64,000 nucleotides of DNA from Luteibacter yeojuensis (GCF_000964085.1 NZ_JZRB01000008.1:1-64000); one strand, 5' to 3'; shown: positions 52,436 to 62,227, counted from the first letter of the stretch. Notes: generated from the letters alone by a model not told the origin. Numbers and translations are program-made.

Positions 52436-54666
52436 GCGTGGCCTGCCATGCGTTCATTCGCCATGCGCTCGCGGCGCAGCGCGCGCGCCACGGCGTGCCA
52501 GGCGCGGTCGATCAGCGGTACGCGCTCCTCGCGCCATTCCCTCGCCACCCCGGTCGAAACCAGCCGGGCCAGGCGGGTGAGGTCCATGTCCTCGGCACGG
52601 ACGCCGCGCTGGTTCACGAACAGGCAGCGGCCGGTGGCCGGCGAGAACCAGGCCAGCTTGCGGCGCACGGGCTCGCCATCGGCCTGGTCGAACTCGAACC
52701 AGGTGCCGAAGCGCAGGCTGGCGAAGCCGTCGTAAACCTCGCGGGCGGCAGGGTCGAGCGGCGTGGGCTCCATCGGCGCCACGGGTTCGCCGTGCGCGGT
52801 GCCTTCGCCCAGCCGCGGGCGCTGCTTGAGGCGCATGGCCACGTCGGTGGTGGTGAGGCTTTCGTCGCCCTGGCGCGCCTGCGCCGGCTCGAACAGGCCG
52901 GCGGCCACCTGCGCGGCTTCGGAGGGGTGCATCCCCAGGTGTTCGAGCCCGCGCTCCACTTCCTGGCGCAGCTTGAGCGTGTCGGGGACGGGACGGCGGC
53001 CGAGGAGCTGGTCGGTGACGCCCAGGCAGTGCAGGTAGGCCTCGCCGGTTTCGCCACCACGCAAGATGTGCAGGGCCAGCACGTCGGCCCAGGTGCGCTC
53101 GAGCAGGATGCGCAACACGCCCCGGGGCGCGCCCGCGCCCTCGCCGAGGCGCTCGCCCATCACTTCGCTGGCGCGCTGGCGGGCGCGCTCGAGGCGGTCG
53201 CGGCCCTCCATCGCTTCGATCTGGCGGCGTTCGGCCACGTGGGCCTTGCGCGTCAGCTGGGCGATCTGCGCCTCGATGTCGGCGCGCCACGACGGGTCGA
53301 TCACCTGCGCGATGCTGGCATCGACCACAAGGCGCTCCAGGCGGTCGAGCAGGGCCGCGTCGGGCTCGCCTTCCACCGGGTCGAGCCAGTGGTGCGCGGC
53401 TTCGCTCACGGTGTTGAGCAGCTGGCGCGCCGGGTGCTCGGCCTTGTCGAAGAAGCCGCGATCGTTGACGGCCGCGCGCAGCATGGGCCACTGCAGGCCG
53501 CCCAGCACGCGGCGGCCGGCGCTTTCGTCGCTGAGTTCGTGGCCCAGGTTCTGGAACAGCATGGCGGTGAGTTCCACCGTATCGCCCTGTTCCGGCGTGA
53601 GCTCGGCCTGCGGCGACCCGGCCGGGCGGCCGCGGTTGAGCTGGGCCAGCAGTTCGTCGCGCAGGGCCGAGGCGCTGCGGATTTCGCGCTGCGCGGCGTC
53701 GGTCACGTCGCTGACGTGGCCCTGCAGGGCCAGCAGCGCGGTCTGCAGTTCGTCGTCGGATGCCAGGCGGCCCGGCGCGAAGCCGGCGCCGCGGCCGGTC
53801 TGCGCGCGCTCGGCGAGCAACTGGCGCAGGCTTTCGAGCACGCCGATGTTGCCTTCCGGGGCGGCACCGCCGGCACCACCCGCGCCACCGCCGGCGCCCA
53901 TGCCACCCGCGCCCTCGCCGGCGGCCTCGGCCGCACGGCGGCGGTCGCCGGCGGGCGTGCTGGCCACGCGCACGTTGGGGTACACGCGGAAACCCGGCAG
54001 GATGCCGCGGGTGCGGTAATGCTCGTTGAGGGCGCCGTAGAACGATTCGCTGTGGCCGAGCACGCGGGTATCCACGGCCTGGAACAGGATGAGCCGGTGC
54101 GCCGGGGTCAGCGGCATGGTCTCCATGGCGGCGCGCAGCGCGGCCGTGAGCGCGCGCGGGCCGGCGGGCAGGGCCTCGCCCTCCAGCGGCGGCGTGCCGG
54201 CCAGCACGGCAAGACGGTAACCCAGCTCGAACAGGCTGCTGGCGCTGCGCGCTTCCGCGCGGGCGGCCATGCTGCTTAGGGCGTCGGTCTGTTCCTGCTC
54301 CTCGGGGTCGACCAGGCTCAGGTTGAGGCCGCCGTATTCATTCGTGGACGGGCGGCTATCGGGCGTATTGCCCAGCCCGCGGAACCGCTCGGAAAGATGC
54401 GACGCGAAGCGGTTGCGGAACGCCGGGCCCTCGCGCTGCACGATGCCGCGGCTCTCGAAGCAATCCTGCTGCTCGAGGTGGTTGCGGCTGCTTTCGGCGA
54501 TGGCGAACATCCGCTGGTCGAAGTCGCGCAGCGCATCGCGCAGCGGCATGTCGAGCCAGGTGAGGCAAAGGGAAAGACCCTGCTGCGCTTCGCGTTCGGC
54601 ACGCGGCGATAGGGCGACGGGATGCGGACCCGTCCGACCGAACGGCGGCGTGCCAGAAGCATTCAT
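52432..54666 (-). CDS. DUF1631 family protein
   Basis: A 744-residue cytoplasmic protein of the DUF1631 family. It holds a helical body, a glycine/alanine low-complexity stretch (GAGGMGAGGGAGGAGGAAP near residue 250), and the C-terminal region VYDGFASLRFGTWFEFDQAD then RRKLAWFSPATGRCLFVNQRG followed by DMDLTRLARL, a PilZ-like or family C-terminal fold. Some databases label such proteins thymidine phosphorylase, which is not supported here. Its stop overlaps the PilZ gene as ATGA. Confidence 0.88.
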   Translation of the reverse strand: MNASGTPPFGRTGPHPVALSPRAEREAQQGLSLCLTWLDMPLRDALRDFDQRMFAIAESSRNHLEQQDCFESRGIVQREGPAFRNRFASHLSERFRGLGNTPDSRPSTNEYGGLNLSLVDPEEQEQTDALSSMAARAEARSASSLFELGYRLAVLAGTPPLEGEALPAGPRALTAALRAAMETMPLTPAHRLILFQAVDTRVLGHSESFYGALNEHYRTRGILPGFRVYPNVRVASTPAGDRRRAAEAAGEGAGGMGAGGGAGGAGGAAPEGNIGVLESLRQLLAERAQTGRGAGFAPGRLASDDELQTALLALQGHVSDVTDAAQREIRSASALRDELLAQLNRGRPAGSPQAELTPEQGDTVELTAMLFQNLGHELSDESAGRRVLGGLQWPMLRAAVNDRGFFDKAEHPARQLLNTVSEAAHHWLDPVEGEPDAALLDRLERLVVDASIAQVIDPSWRADIEAQIAQLTRKAHVAERRQIEAMEGRDRLERARQRASEVMGERLGEGAGAPRGVLRILLERTWADVLALHILRGGETGEAYLHCLGVTDQLLGRRPVPDTLKLRQEVERGLEHLGMHPSEAAQVAAGLFEPAQARQGDESLTTTDVAMRLKQRPRLGEGTAHGEPVAPMEPTPLDPAAREVYDGFASLRFGTWFEFDQADGEPVRRKLAWFSPATGRCLFVNQRGVRAEDMDLTRLARLVSTGVAREWREERVPLIDRAWHAVARALRRERMANERMAGHA

Positions 54667-54767
54667 GAGATAGGCCCCTCCCCGGCCTTGGGCGCAAGTT
54701 TAGACGGCCATCCACCCCCCGCGCCAGCGGGGGCGTGAAGGGCATTGGGCCTATCCAAAAGGTGGGG

Positions 54768-55925
54768 TCACGCCATGAAGGCTTCGATCACGTCATTGAG
54801 GAACCGCTGGCCCAGGTCGGTAGCCTTCAGCCGCGCCGGGTCGGCCTCCAGCCAGCCCTTGCGCCGCCCCTCATCCAGCCCGGCGGCCATGGCGCTCGCC
54901 GGCAGGCCGGTGCGCTCGGCGAAATCGGCCATGGGCACCCCGTCGATGAGGCGCAGGGCGTTGAGCATGTATTCGAAGGGCAGGTCGGCGCCCTCGACGA
55001 GGCTATCGCCGCCGATGCGGGCCGGGCCGCCGGCCGCGGCGAGGTAAGCCGCGGGCAGCCGGGTCTTCCAGCGCCGCCGGACGCCGCCCGGGCCGCTGAG
55101 CTTGCCGTGGGCGCCCGCCCCGATGCCGAGGTAATCGCCGAAGCGCCAGTAATTGAGGTTATGGGCGCAGCGGCGGCCGGGCAGTGCATACGCCGAGACC
55201 TCGTACTGGCCGTAGCCACCCTCGGCCAGGCGGGCCTGGCAGGCTTCCTGGATGGCCCAGGCCGCGTCGTCGTCGGGCAGGGGCGGCGGGTTGGCCGCGA
55301 AGGCCGTGTTTGGTTCCAGGGTGAGCTGGTAGTGCGAGATGTGCGTGGGGCCGAGGGCCATGGCCTTGTCCACGTCCTCGAGCGCCCCGGCCAGGTCCTG
55401 CTGGGGCAGCGCGTACATCAGGTCGATGTTGAGGTTGTCGATGCCGGCGTCCTGCGCCTGCTTCACGGCATCCGCCGCTTCGTGCGCGGAATGGATGCGG
55501 CCGAGGCGGTGCAGCTTGTCGTTGTCGAAGCTCTGCACCCCGAACGAGATGCGGTTGACCCCCGCGGCCAGGTAGCCGTCGAAGCGGCCGTGCTCCACGG
55601 TGCCGGGGTTTGTCTCCAGCGTCACTTCCGCATCGCGTGCGAACGGCAGGCGCTCGCGAGCGCCATCGAGGAAGCGGCCGATGAGCTCCGGCGTGAACAG
55701 GCTGGGCGTGCCGCCGCCGAAGAACACCGTCTCGATGGCGCGGCCACCGATGGCGTCACCAAAGTCGCGCAGGTCGGCGTCCAGGTCGGCCAGCAAGGTA
55801 TCCACGTAGGCCGCGTATTCGGGCGTGCCGCGTACGCCGTGCGAGTTGAAATCGCAGTACGGGCATTTGCGCACGCACCACGGCATGTGGACGTACAACG
55901 AGAGCGGCGGCGGGACGAGGGTCAT
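54768..55925 (-). CDS. hemW: Radical SAM heme chaperone HemW
   Basis: A 385-residue radical SAM protein. The cluster motif CVRKCPYCDFNSHG (CxxxCxxC, then FNSH) starts at about residue 17. GGGTPSLF and ETNPGTVE are typical of the HemW/CPO-like family, and the C-terminal HemN domain contains FEYMLNALRLIDGVP. It has only the HemW cysteine arrangement and lacks the extra N-terminal residues of HemN, so haem delivery is favoured over coproporphyrinogen oxidation. It overlaps rdgB by 4 bp, last in the rph operon. Confidence 0.92.
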   Translation of the reverse strand: MTLVPPPLSLYVHMPWCVRKCPYCDFNSHGVRGTPEYAAYVDTLLADLDADLRDFGDAIGGRAIETVFFGGGTPSLFTPELIGRFLDGARERLPFARDAEVTLETNPGTVEHGRFDGYLAAGVNRISFGVQSFDNDKLHRLGRIHSAHEAADAVKQAQDAGIDNLNIDLMYALPQQDLAGALEDVDKAMALGPTHISHYQLTLEPNTAFAANPPPLPDDDAAWAIQEACQARLAEGGYGQYEVSAYALPGRRCAHNLNYWRFGDYLGIGAGAHGKLSGPGGVRRRWKTRLPAAYLAAAGGPARIGGDSLVEGADLPFEYMLNALRLIDGVPMADFAERTGLPASAMAAGLDEGRRKGWLEADPARLKATDLGQRFLNDVIEAFMA

Positions 55926-56515
55926 GCGAGTTCGGCGAAGCGCGCCTTGAGGATATCGAGGGCCTGGCCGCGGTGGCTGAGGCGGTTCTTCAGCGCGGGC
56001 TCGATCTCGGCCGCGCCGAGGTCGGAGCCATCGGGCAGGAACAGCGGGTCGTAGCCGAAGCCGCCTTCGCCGCGTGGCGCCTCGAGGATGCGGCCGTGCC
56101 AGCGCGCCTCGGCGATGAGCGGCGCCGGGTCGTCGGCGTGGCGCAGCACGACCAGCACGGCGATGAAGTAAGCCGTGCGCTTTTCCAGCGGCACGCCCGC
56201 CAGCTCGCGCAGCAGCCTGGCGTTGTTCGCGGCGCTGTCGCCGTGCACGCCCGAATACCGCGCCGCGTAAAGCCCGGGCGCGCCGCCGAGGGCATCGACG
56301 CAGATGCCCGAATCATCGGCGAGCGCGGGCAGGCCCGTGGCGCGCGCGGCGTGGCGCGCCTTGATCAGCGCGTTCTCGACGAAGGTGAGGCCGGTCTCGT
56401 CGGCATCGGTGACGCCCAGCGCCGTCTGCGGCACCAGTTGCACGCCGGTGCCCGCGAGCAGTTGCTCGAGTTCGACGACCTTGCCCGCGTTGCCCGAGGC
56501 CAGGACCAGTCGCAT
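55922..56515 (-). CDS. rdgB: XTP/dITP pyrophosphatase RdgB
   Basis: A nucleotide-pool-cleaning HAM1 enzyme of 197 residues. It starts LVLASGNAGKVVELEQLL, then LTFVENALIKARHAARATGLPALADDSGI, and EGGFGYDPLFLPDG, all catalytic or binding segments. It removes dITP, XTP and related non-canonical nucleotides. The ATG at 56515 overlaps the GNAT stop by 1 bp; the stop overlaps hemW by 4 bp. Confidence 0.96.
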   Translation of the reverse strand: MRLVLASGNAGKVVELEQLLAGTGVQLVPQTALGVTDADETGLTFVENALIKARHAARATGLPALADDSGICVDALGGAPGLYAARYSGVHGDSAANNARLLRELAGVPLEKRTAYFIAVLVVLRHADDPAPLIAEARWHGRILEAPRGEGGFGYDPLFLPDGSDLGAAEIEPALKNRLSHRGQALDILKARFAELA

Positions 56516-57024
56516 CACAGCCCCTCCGAGAAGGCCGGCACGTAATCGACGCGGCCGGCATAGCCTTCCAGGCCGGCGACGGTGAGCGGCAGCACCTGGA
56601 ACGCGTTGCCGCCGTCGAAGGCATCGTGCAGGCCGAAGGCCGAGGCCCTGGTGAATCCAAACGCGCCGTAATACGCCGGCGAGCCCAGCACGAACACGGC
56701 GCGCGCGTCGGCGACGAAACACGCGCCGATGCCTTCCTCGATGAGCGCATGGCCGATGCCCTGGCGTTGCAGGTCGGGGTGCACCGCAACCGGCGCGAGG
56801 CCGAGCGCCTTGCCATCGTCGCCGTTCTCGACGGTGAGCGGCGAGAACAGCACATGGCCCACGACGGCATCGTCGTCGTCGACGGCCACCAGCGAGATCG
56901 TGGCCTGGCCGGTCTCGACCAGGCGGCGGACCAGGTCCCCCTCGTTGGGCCGGCCGAACGCGGCGTGGTGCACGGCCACGATGGCGTCGAGGTCGGCTTC
57001 CGTGGCGGCGCGGACGTCGGTCAC
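56515..57024 (-). CDS. GNAT-family N-acetyltransferase
   Basis: A 169-residue acetyltransferase of the YhbS type. The acetyl-CoA motif lies in [25 protein letters not shown], followed by [20 protein letters not shown], typical of YhbS. Target is unknown. The GTG at 57024 overlaps the rph stop as GTGA. It is inserted between rph and rdgB, which are adjacent in many bacteria. Confidence 0.9.
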   Translation of the reverse strand: MTDVRAATEADLDAIVAVHHAAFGRPNEGDLVRRLVETGQATISLVAVDDDDAVVGHVLFSPLTVENGDDGKALGLAPVAVHPDLQRQGIGHALIEEGIGACFVADARAVFVLGSPAYYGAFGFTRASAFGLHDAFDGGNAFQVLPLTVAGLEGYAGRVDYVPAFSEGL

Positions 57025-57752
57025 GGCGTGGCCTCCAGCGCGGCGCGCTGCGCCAGCACCAGCTCGCCGATGCCCTTGGTGGCCAGGTCGAGGAGGGCAT
57101 CCATCTCGTCGCGGCGGAAGGCATGGCCCTCGGCCGTGCCCTGCACCTCGATGAAGCCGCCGCCATCGTTCATGACCACGTTCATGTCGGTATCGCAGTT
57201 GGAATCTTCGGCGTAATCGAGGTCGAGCACCGGCACGCCCTGGTACACGCCCACCGACACCGCCGCGATGGCGCCGAGGATGGGGTTGCGCTTGATGGCG
57301 TTGCGCTTCAGCAGCGTGCCGACGGCATCGACCAGGGCCACGTAGGCACCCGTGATGGCCGCGGTGCGGGTGCCGCCATCGGCCTGGATGACGTCGCAAT
57401 CGAGGGTGATGACCCGCTCGCCCAGGGCGGCGCGGTCGACGCAGGCACGGAGCGAGCGGCCCACGAGGCGCTGGATCTCCATGGTGCGGCCACCCTGGCC
57501 GCCACGCGCGGCTTCGCGCTGGTTACGTTCGGTGGTGGCGCGGGGCAGCATGCCGTACTCGGCGGTGACCCAGCCCTCGCCCTTGCCGCGGAGCCACGGC
57601 GGCACGCGCTCTTCGATGGACGCGGTGCACAGCACCTTGGTATCGCCGAAGCTGACGAGCACGGAGCCCTCGGCGTGGCGGGTGTAATGGCGTTCGATGC
57701 TGACGGTACGAAGCTGGTCGGCGGCGCGGCCGCTCGGACGGGAAAAGGTCAT
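57021..57752 (-). CDS. rph: Ribonuclease PH
   Basis: A phosphate-dependent 3'-5' exoribonuclease that trims tRNA 3' ends; 243 residues. It begins [22 protein letters not shown], has [20 protein letters not shown] and RQAx-like [34 protein letters not shown], and [17 protein letters not shown], the full signature set. It heads the rph-GNAT-rdgB-hemW unit and is divergent from yicC across 76 bp, the usual arrangement. Confidence 0.96.
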   Translation of the reverse strand: MTFSRPSGRAADQLRTVSIERHYTRHAEGSVLVSFGDTKVLCTASIEERVPPWLRGKGEGWVTAEYGMLPRATTERNQREAARGGQGGRTMEIQRLVGRSLRACVDRAALGERVITLDCDVIQADGGTRTAAITGAYVALVDAVGTLLKRNAIKRNPILGAIAAVSVGVYQGVPVLDLDYAEDSNCDTDMNVVMNDGGGFIEVQGTAEGHAFRRDEMDALLDLATKGIGELVLAQRAALEATP

Positions 57753-57828
57753 GTGGGGGCCTGGGTTGGGCGCGGGCGGTGGGTCAGTTTACCATTGCCG
57801 CCTTTCCCGCCGCGCGAGCGAAGCCCCC

Positions 57829-58692
57829 ATGATCCGCAGCATGACCGCTTATGCCTCCGCCGAGGCTTCGGGCCCGGCCGGCGCCCTCACTTGCGAACTG
57901 CGCACGGTGAACCACCGCTACCTCGAGATCAGCCCCCGGCTGCCCGAGGACCTGCGCAGCTTCGAGAGTGCCCTGCGCGAGCGCATCGCCACCAAGCTGT
58001 CACGCGGCAAAGTGGATGTGACGGTGCGGCTACGCACCGAGCAGGGCAGCGCCGAGGGCCTGCGCATCAACGGCACGGTGCTGGCGCGCCTGTCCGAGCT
58101 GGCCATGGACCTCGAACAGCGCTTCCCGCGCATGAACATCGAGTTCACCGAGCTGCTCCGCTTCCCCGGCGTGATGCAGCAACCCGAAGCCGACGCCGAC
58201 GCCCTGCAGGCCGCCCTCATGGACGTGGTCGACCGCGCCCTCGACGCCCTCACCGACACCCGCGGCCGCGAAGGCAGCAAGCTCGGCGAGATCCTGCGCG
58301 ACCGCCTCGACGGCATCGAGAAGATCGTCGGCGATGTCCGCGGCTGGCTGCCCGAGATCCGCACGGCGCTGCGCGCCCGCCTCGAGACCCGCCTGGCCGA
58401 TGTCCGCCAGCCCGTGGAACCCGGCCGCCTCGAGCAGGAGCTGGTCATCCAGATCACCCGCATCGACGTGGACGAAGAACTTGACCGCCTCGCCACCCAC
58501 ATCGCCGAAGCCCGCCGCGTGCTGGCGCTGAAGGAACCGGTGGGCCGCCGCCTCGACTTCCTCATGCAGGAATTCAACCGCGAGGCGAACACGCTGGGGT
58601 CCAAGTCGATTGATTCGCGCACCACCAATGCCGCCGTGGAGCTGAAGGTGTTGATCGAGCAGATGCGGGAGCAGGTGCAGAACATCGAGTGA
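57829..58692 (+). CDS. yicC: YicC-family endoribonuclease
   Basis: A 287-residue protein, the same length as E. coli YicC. It starts IRSMTAYASAEASGP, with LRTVNHRYLEISPRLPEDLR and ALRERIATKLSRGKVDVTVRL following, and ends EFNREANTLGSKSIDSRTTN, all family motifs. The E. coli protein acts in RNA decay as an endoribonuclease. The ATG at 57829 is chosen because the upstream extension is antisense to rph. It is divergent from rph. Confidence 0.94.
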   Translation: MIRSMTAYASAEASGPAGALTCELRTVNHRYLEISPRLPEDLRSFESALRERIATKLSRGKVDVTVRLRTEQGSAEGLRINGTVLARLSELAMDLEQRFPRMNIEFTELLRFPGVMQQPEADADALQAALMDVVDRALDALTDTRGREGSKLGEILRDRLDGIEKIVGDVRGWLPEIRTALRARLETRLADVRQPVEPGRLEQELVIQITRIDVDEELDRLATHIAEARRVLALKEPVGRRLDFLMQEFNREANTLGSKSIDSRTTNAAVELKVLIEQMREQVQNIE

Positions 58693-58710
58693 CCGGATAA
58701 GGACGGCTCG

Positions 58711-59121
58711 ATGACCCAGCATGTTTCGAGCGGTTGGCACGCCAGGATGGCATGCGCCATCGTGCTCGCCACGGCCTGCGTCGGAGGCGCGGTCGCGGCC
58801 GAGCCGGGACTTCGCCCGGCGTATCAGCAGTGCATCGATGCCACGGGTGGCGTGACGCCCGACATCAAGAAGTGCATGAGTGCCGAGTACGCCTTCCAGG
58901 ATAGGCGTTTGAACAACACCTATCGGACTTTGATGGCGTCGCTGCATGGCGATGCGGTTGTGGCGCTTCGTGCAGAAGAGCGCGCCTGGATCAAGGAGAA
59001 AGAAGCAAAGTGCGACGCCGGACGTGAACCCGGCCAGGCCGACGAGCTTGCTGCCTACGATTGTTCCGTCACCCAAACAGCAAAGCGGGCAGCCGAGCTG
59101 GAAAAGCGGCTGGCGAAGTAA
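58711..59121 (+). CDS. Exported LprI-family protein (DUF1311)
   Basis: A 136-residue protein with a signal peptide ending near AVAAEPG and one LprI domain: YQQCIDATGG, IKKCMSAEYAFQDRRLNNTYR and EERAWIKEKEAKCD, with a fourth cysteine in YDCSVTQTAKRA. The cysteines suggest two disulphides. LprI-type domains inhibit lysozyme in Mycobacterium; here the role is inferred. It follows yicC by 18 bp. A paralogue with two such domains lies at 62320. Confidence 0.9.
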   Translation: MTQHVSSGWHARMACAIVLATACVGGAVAAEPGLRPAYQQCIDATGGVTPDIKKCMSAEYAFQDRRLNNTYRTLMASLHGDAVVALRAEERAWIKEKEAKCDAGREPGQADELAAYDCSVTQTAKRAAELEKRLAK

Positions 59122-59224
59122 GCCCTTCAGACAGGATGAAGGGACGGCAGCATGGCCCTTCCGGCACTTGTTGGCACCGCGCCACCCCCGCAAGGTCAAG
59201 CCTGACAAACCAGGGGATGAAACC

Positions 59225-59707
59225 ATGCGTACCAAGATGACCTTCGCAGCGACGCTAGCCTTCGCCATCGCCGGTGCCGCAAGCGCGGCAGACGCCCCCA
59301 CCGCCGAGGGCGCCCTCACAAAAACCGTCACGGCCCTCGACACACAGTTCTTCGCCACCTTCAACACCTGCGCCACGCCCGGCCAGCTCGACAAGCACGC
59401 CGCCATGCTGGACGAGCACCTCGAGTTCTACCACGACAATGGCGGCGTCACCTGGACGCGTAAGGACTACCTTGAACGCACGGGCAAGAACGTATGCGGC
59501 CACTTCCGCCGCAAGCTCGTCGCCGGTTCGCTGCAGGTGTACCCCATCAAAGATTTTGGCGCGATCGAAGAGGGCGACCAGGAGTTCTGCGATCTGCAGA
59601 CCGACAAGTGCTTCGGCGCCGCGCACTTCATGCTGGTGTGGCACCAGGCAGGGGGCGGTTGGCAAGTAACACGCGCCTTTAGCTATGGGCACCACGCCTT
59701 GCCGTGA
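59225..59707 (+). CDS. Exported NTF2-like protein (DUF4440-type)
   Basis: A 160-residue protein with a signal peptide ending near ASAADAP. The mature part is an NTF2-like alpha+beta cone: a helix (LTKTVTALDTQFFATFNTC), LDEHLEFYHDNGG followed by KDYLERTGKN, and a late strand ending RAFSYGHHAL. Such proteins are often small binding or enzyme-like domains; no active site can be named. It is 103 bp after the LprI gene. Confidence 0.8.
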   Translation: MRTKMTFAATLAFAIAGAASAADAPTAEGALTKTVTALDTQFFATFNTCATPGQLDKHAAMLDEHLEFYHDNGGVTWTRKDYLERTGKNVCGHFRRKLVAGSLQVYPIKDFGAIEEGDQEFCDLQTDKCFGAAHFMLVWHQAGGGWQVTRAFSYGHHALP

Positions 59708-59743
59708 CATAGGCCGCGGGATATTGAGCGACCTGCCTTGCCG

Positions 59744-60940
59744 TCAGTGGACAGCGGCGACCTTGATCACCAGGTCGGCGAAGTCTTCGAATCCCTCGCC
59801 CTCTTCTTCCTGTTCGCTGTTCTTTGCGATCTGGCGGACGGCGACGATGTGCGCGGCGGGAATGACGACGACCGACTGCCCGCCATCGCCGTCACCGTAG
59901 AAGGCGCCCACCGGACCCTGGGTAACCTTGAACATCTTGTTGGGACCGAAGCCCCGGCTCTGCAGATCGGCCTGGAACGTGCTCCTGCCGTCAGGCCCCA
60001 GGGCTGCGAACACGCCATCGAAGACGGCACCCTGGTTGTCGTAGCTGGCGCCCTTCAAGCCTTTCTCGAGCTTGGCCACCGTGGCCTCGGGTACGCCGGC
60101 CTTGCGTAGCTTTTCGAATGATGCCGGGTCGGTTTCAAGGTGGATCCACAGCGGCTTGCGCCACCAGAGCAGGCCGCATTCATCGATTCCCTGCGCCTGC
60201 AGCATCGCGTCGATGTAGCGGGTGGAGACAAGCTGCTTGCCTTTCCACTCGCCCCGCTGCATCACCAGTGCGCCCAGCTTGCCAAGATCCGCCGCCGTGA
60301 GCGGCAGGCCGGCCATGGCGTAGGGATTGCCGGCCTTGTCCGTTTCCCAGTTGCCGGGCGTGATATCCATGGCCTTGAACAGCCCTTCCCGGAAGAACCC
60401 ATCCATGGGCTTGCCCGTCACCTTGAGGACGATGCCGGCGAGCAGGTTCACGGCCTTGTTGTTGTAAACGAAACGCGTGCCAGGCGGGCTGTCGAGTTCC
60501 GCCGCGAGCGCAAGCTGCACGGCGTCAGGCGCGGGATAAATCTCCGTGCCGGGGGTACCGGCCTGGATCCCCGAGTAGTGATCCAGCAGCATCCGCACGG
60601 TGATGGCGGCCTTCTGCCCCTGCCGCCACTCGGGATAAAAATCGGCGACCGGCTGGTCGAGCGACTTTATCTTGCCTTCGTCGATGAGCTGGCCGATGCC
60701 GAGCGACACGACCGACTTGGTGACCGACATGAGTTCGATCGGCTCGGGTGCACTGCCTCCGGCGTAGTAATGGCCGATCTCCTTGCCATCCTTCCAGATG
60801 ACCATGGCATCGCTGTGCGAGGCTTCGGCTTCCTTCACGAGTTGCTTGAGCGCGGCCTGCTGCGGCGGCGACAGCGCGGCAGCGTGGGTGGCGGTGCTGG
60901 CGAAAAGGGCCAGCAGGGATGCGGCGAGCAGGTTGCGCAT
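59744..60940 (-). CDS. Exported serine hydrolase (class C beta-lactamase-like)
   Basis: A 398-residue periplasmic hydrolase with a signal peptide ending near THAAAL. It has the serine active site in ELMSVTKSVVSLGIGQLI (SxxK, serine near residue 71) and a YNN motif in RFVYNNKAVNLLAG. These are the class C beta-lactamase/PBP4-like motifs; family members are mostly esterases or peptidases. Beta-lactam resistance cannot be claimed. A third KTG-like motif is not clear; GDGDGGQSVVVIPAAH may hold that place. It converges on the NTF2-like gene. Confidence 0.88.
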   Translation of the reverse strand: MRNLLAASLLALFASTATHAAALSPPQQAALKQLVKEAEASHSDAMVIWKDGKEIGHYYAGGSAPEPIELMSVTKSVVSLGIGQLIDEGKIKSLDQPVADFYPEWRQGQKAAITVRMLLDHYSGIQAGTPGTEIYPAPDAVQLALAAELDSPPGTRFVYNNKAVNLLAGIVLKVTGKPMDGFFREGLFKAMDITPGNWETDKAGNPYAMAGLPLTAADLGKLGALVMQRGEWKGKQLVSTRYIDAMLQAQGIDECGLLWWRKPLWIHLETDPASFEKLRKAGVPEATVAKLEKGLKGASYDNQGAVFDGVFAALGPDGRSTFQADLQSRGFGPNKMFKVTQGPVGAFYGDGDGGQSVVVIPAAHIVAVRQIAKNSEQEEEGEGFEDFADLVIKVAAVH

Positions 60941-61083
60941 TCAGTCACTCCATCGACAGGCCTGCGACGCTAGGGAATTGCACCGGCGGCTGTCAAGGTG
61001 CCGTTCGTTTGCACTGCGGGGCGGAAGGACGCACGTACTATCTGCACGTGATGTACGACCTTTAACCGACAGGGGCCGACACG

Positions 61084-62115
61084 ATGACCACGCTTTCCAC
61101 CCGCGCCCGCGGCGCCACCACCGCGCTCGCCGTCGCCATCGGCACCTTGCTGGCCACGGGCCCCGCCCTGGGCTGGGGCCACCGCGGGCACGCGGTGATC
61201 GACCGCACGGCCATCGAGAGCCTGCCGCCCGATGGCCCGGTGTTCCTGCGCAACTACCTCAGCCTCATCGAGGATTCCTCCACGCTGCCCGATGACTGGC
61301 GCGACGACGCCACGCCGTTCTCGCGCATGGAGGAAGACCCGAACCACGGCTGGTTCCAGGAGCAGTTCGACTTCATGAAGCCGATCCCGCGCTCGCGCTT
61401 CGAGTTCATCCTGGCGCTGTCGAAACAGCAGCAAAAGCTGGCGGCCGAACATTCGCCCGATGCGCTTAAGACCAACGTGCGCTGGACCGGCACGCTGCCG
61501 TATGCGCTCGTCGAGGTCTATGGGCACCTCGTGAACGGCTTCCGTTCCTACCGCGAGCGCCAGGCCCGTGGCGAGTCCACCGCCAACATCGAGACGGCCT
61601 GCGCCATGTTCGTCGCGCAGATGGGCCACTACGTTGGCGACGGTGCCCAGCCGCTTCACGTCACCATTCACCACGACGGCTGGCAGGGCCCGAACCCGAA
61701 GGGCTACACGCGGGACCACAAGATCCACGGCCGCATGGAAAGCGGCTTTGTCGACGCCATCGGCCTAAGCGACAAGGACATCCTGCCGAAGGTGCACCCG
61801 CTCGACCCGATGGATGGCGATGTGTTCGAGTCCGTGCTCGCTTACCTCACGGAATCGGGCAAGAGCGTCGAGGCGGTTTACCAGCTCGACCAGAAGGGGG
61901 CGTGGACCGACGCGTCGAACACGGATGCCCGTGAGCTGATCTACAACCGCACGGCGGCGGGTGCGAGCATGCTGCGTGACCTCGTCGTGCGGGCGTGGAA
62001 GGAAAGTGCGTTGCCGCGGACGTCGCACGGGCCGTCGTCGATTGATAGCAGCAACCCGGCGTATAACCCCGAGACGGGGTCGGCACCGGCGGCGCGGTCG
62101 CCGTCGGTGCGTTGA
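61084..62115 (+). CDS. Exported S1/P1-type nuclease or zinc phospholipase
   Basis: A 343-residue exported protein with a signal peptide cleaved before WGHRGHAVIDRT, so the mature chain begins with Trp as in S1/P1 nucleases, where the N-terminal Trp binds zinc. More ligands are expected in DDWRDDATPF, AQMGHYVGDGAQPLHV (His, Asp and His) and KIHGRME. The trinuclear-zinc S1/P1 or phospholipase C superfamily is therefore likely; DNA/RNA or phospholipid as substrate is not settled. The C-terminal 25 residues are low complexity. A hairpin-terminator follows at 62206. Confidence 0.88.
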   Translation: MTTLSTRARGATTALAVAIGTLLATGPALGWGHRGHAVIDRTAIESLPPDGPVFLRNYLSLIEDSSTLPDDWRDDATPFSRMEEDPNHGWFQEQFDFMKPIPRSRFEFILALSKQQQKLAAEHSPDALKTNVRWTGTLPYALVEVYGHLVNGFRSYRERQARGESTANIETACAMFVAQMGHYVGDGAQPLHVTIHHDGWQGPNPKGYTRDHKIHGRMESGFVDAIGLSDKDILPKVHPLDPMDGDVFESVLAYLTESGKSVEAVYQLDQKGAWTDASNTDARELIYNRTAAGASMLRDLVVRAWKESALPRTSHGPSSIDSSNPAYNPETGSAPAARSPSVR

Positions 62116-62130
62116 TGTAGCTGGGGGGGG

Positions 62131-62155
62131 CATCGCGCGCAAGCGCGCTCCCACA
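62131..62155. repeat. Single family A palindromic element
   Basis: CATCGCGCGCAAGCGCGCTC followed by CCACA, one unit just past the nuclease-like gene. Confidence 0.75.
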
Positions 62156-62205
62156 TTTGTCTTCGTTGTAATCGTGCGCAGGAAGGGCGTGTCATGCGCA
62201 TCGGG

Positions 62206-62227
62206 ATGAGATGAATCTCATTTTTTC
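62206..62227 (+). terminator. Probable rho-independent terminator
   Basis: ATGAGAT (62206-62212) and ATCTCAT (62215-62221) form a 7 bp stem with a 2-base loop, followed by six T. The stem is AT-rich and weak, and its dyad also resembles a metal-regulator box, so an operator for the next gene is an alternative. Confidence 0.5.

Noticed and set aside
59744-60940. AmpC-type beta-lactamase
   Set aside because: SxxK and YxN are present but the clear KTG motif is missing and many periplasmic esterases share this fold.
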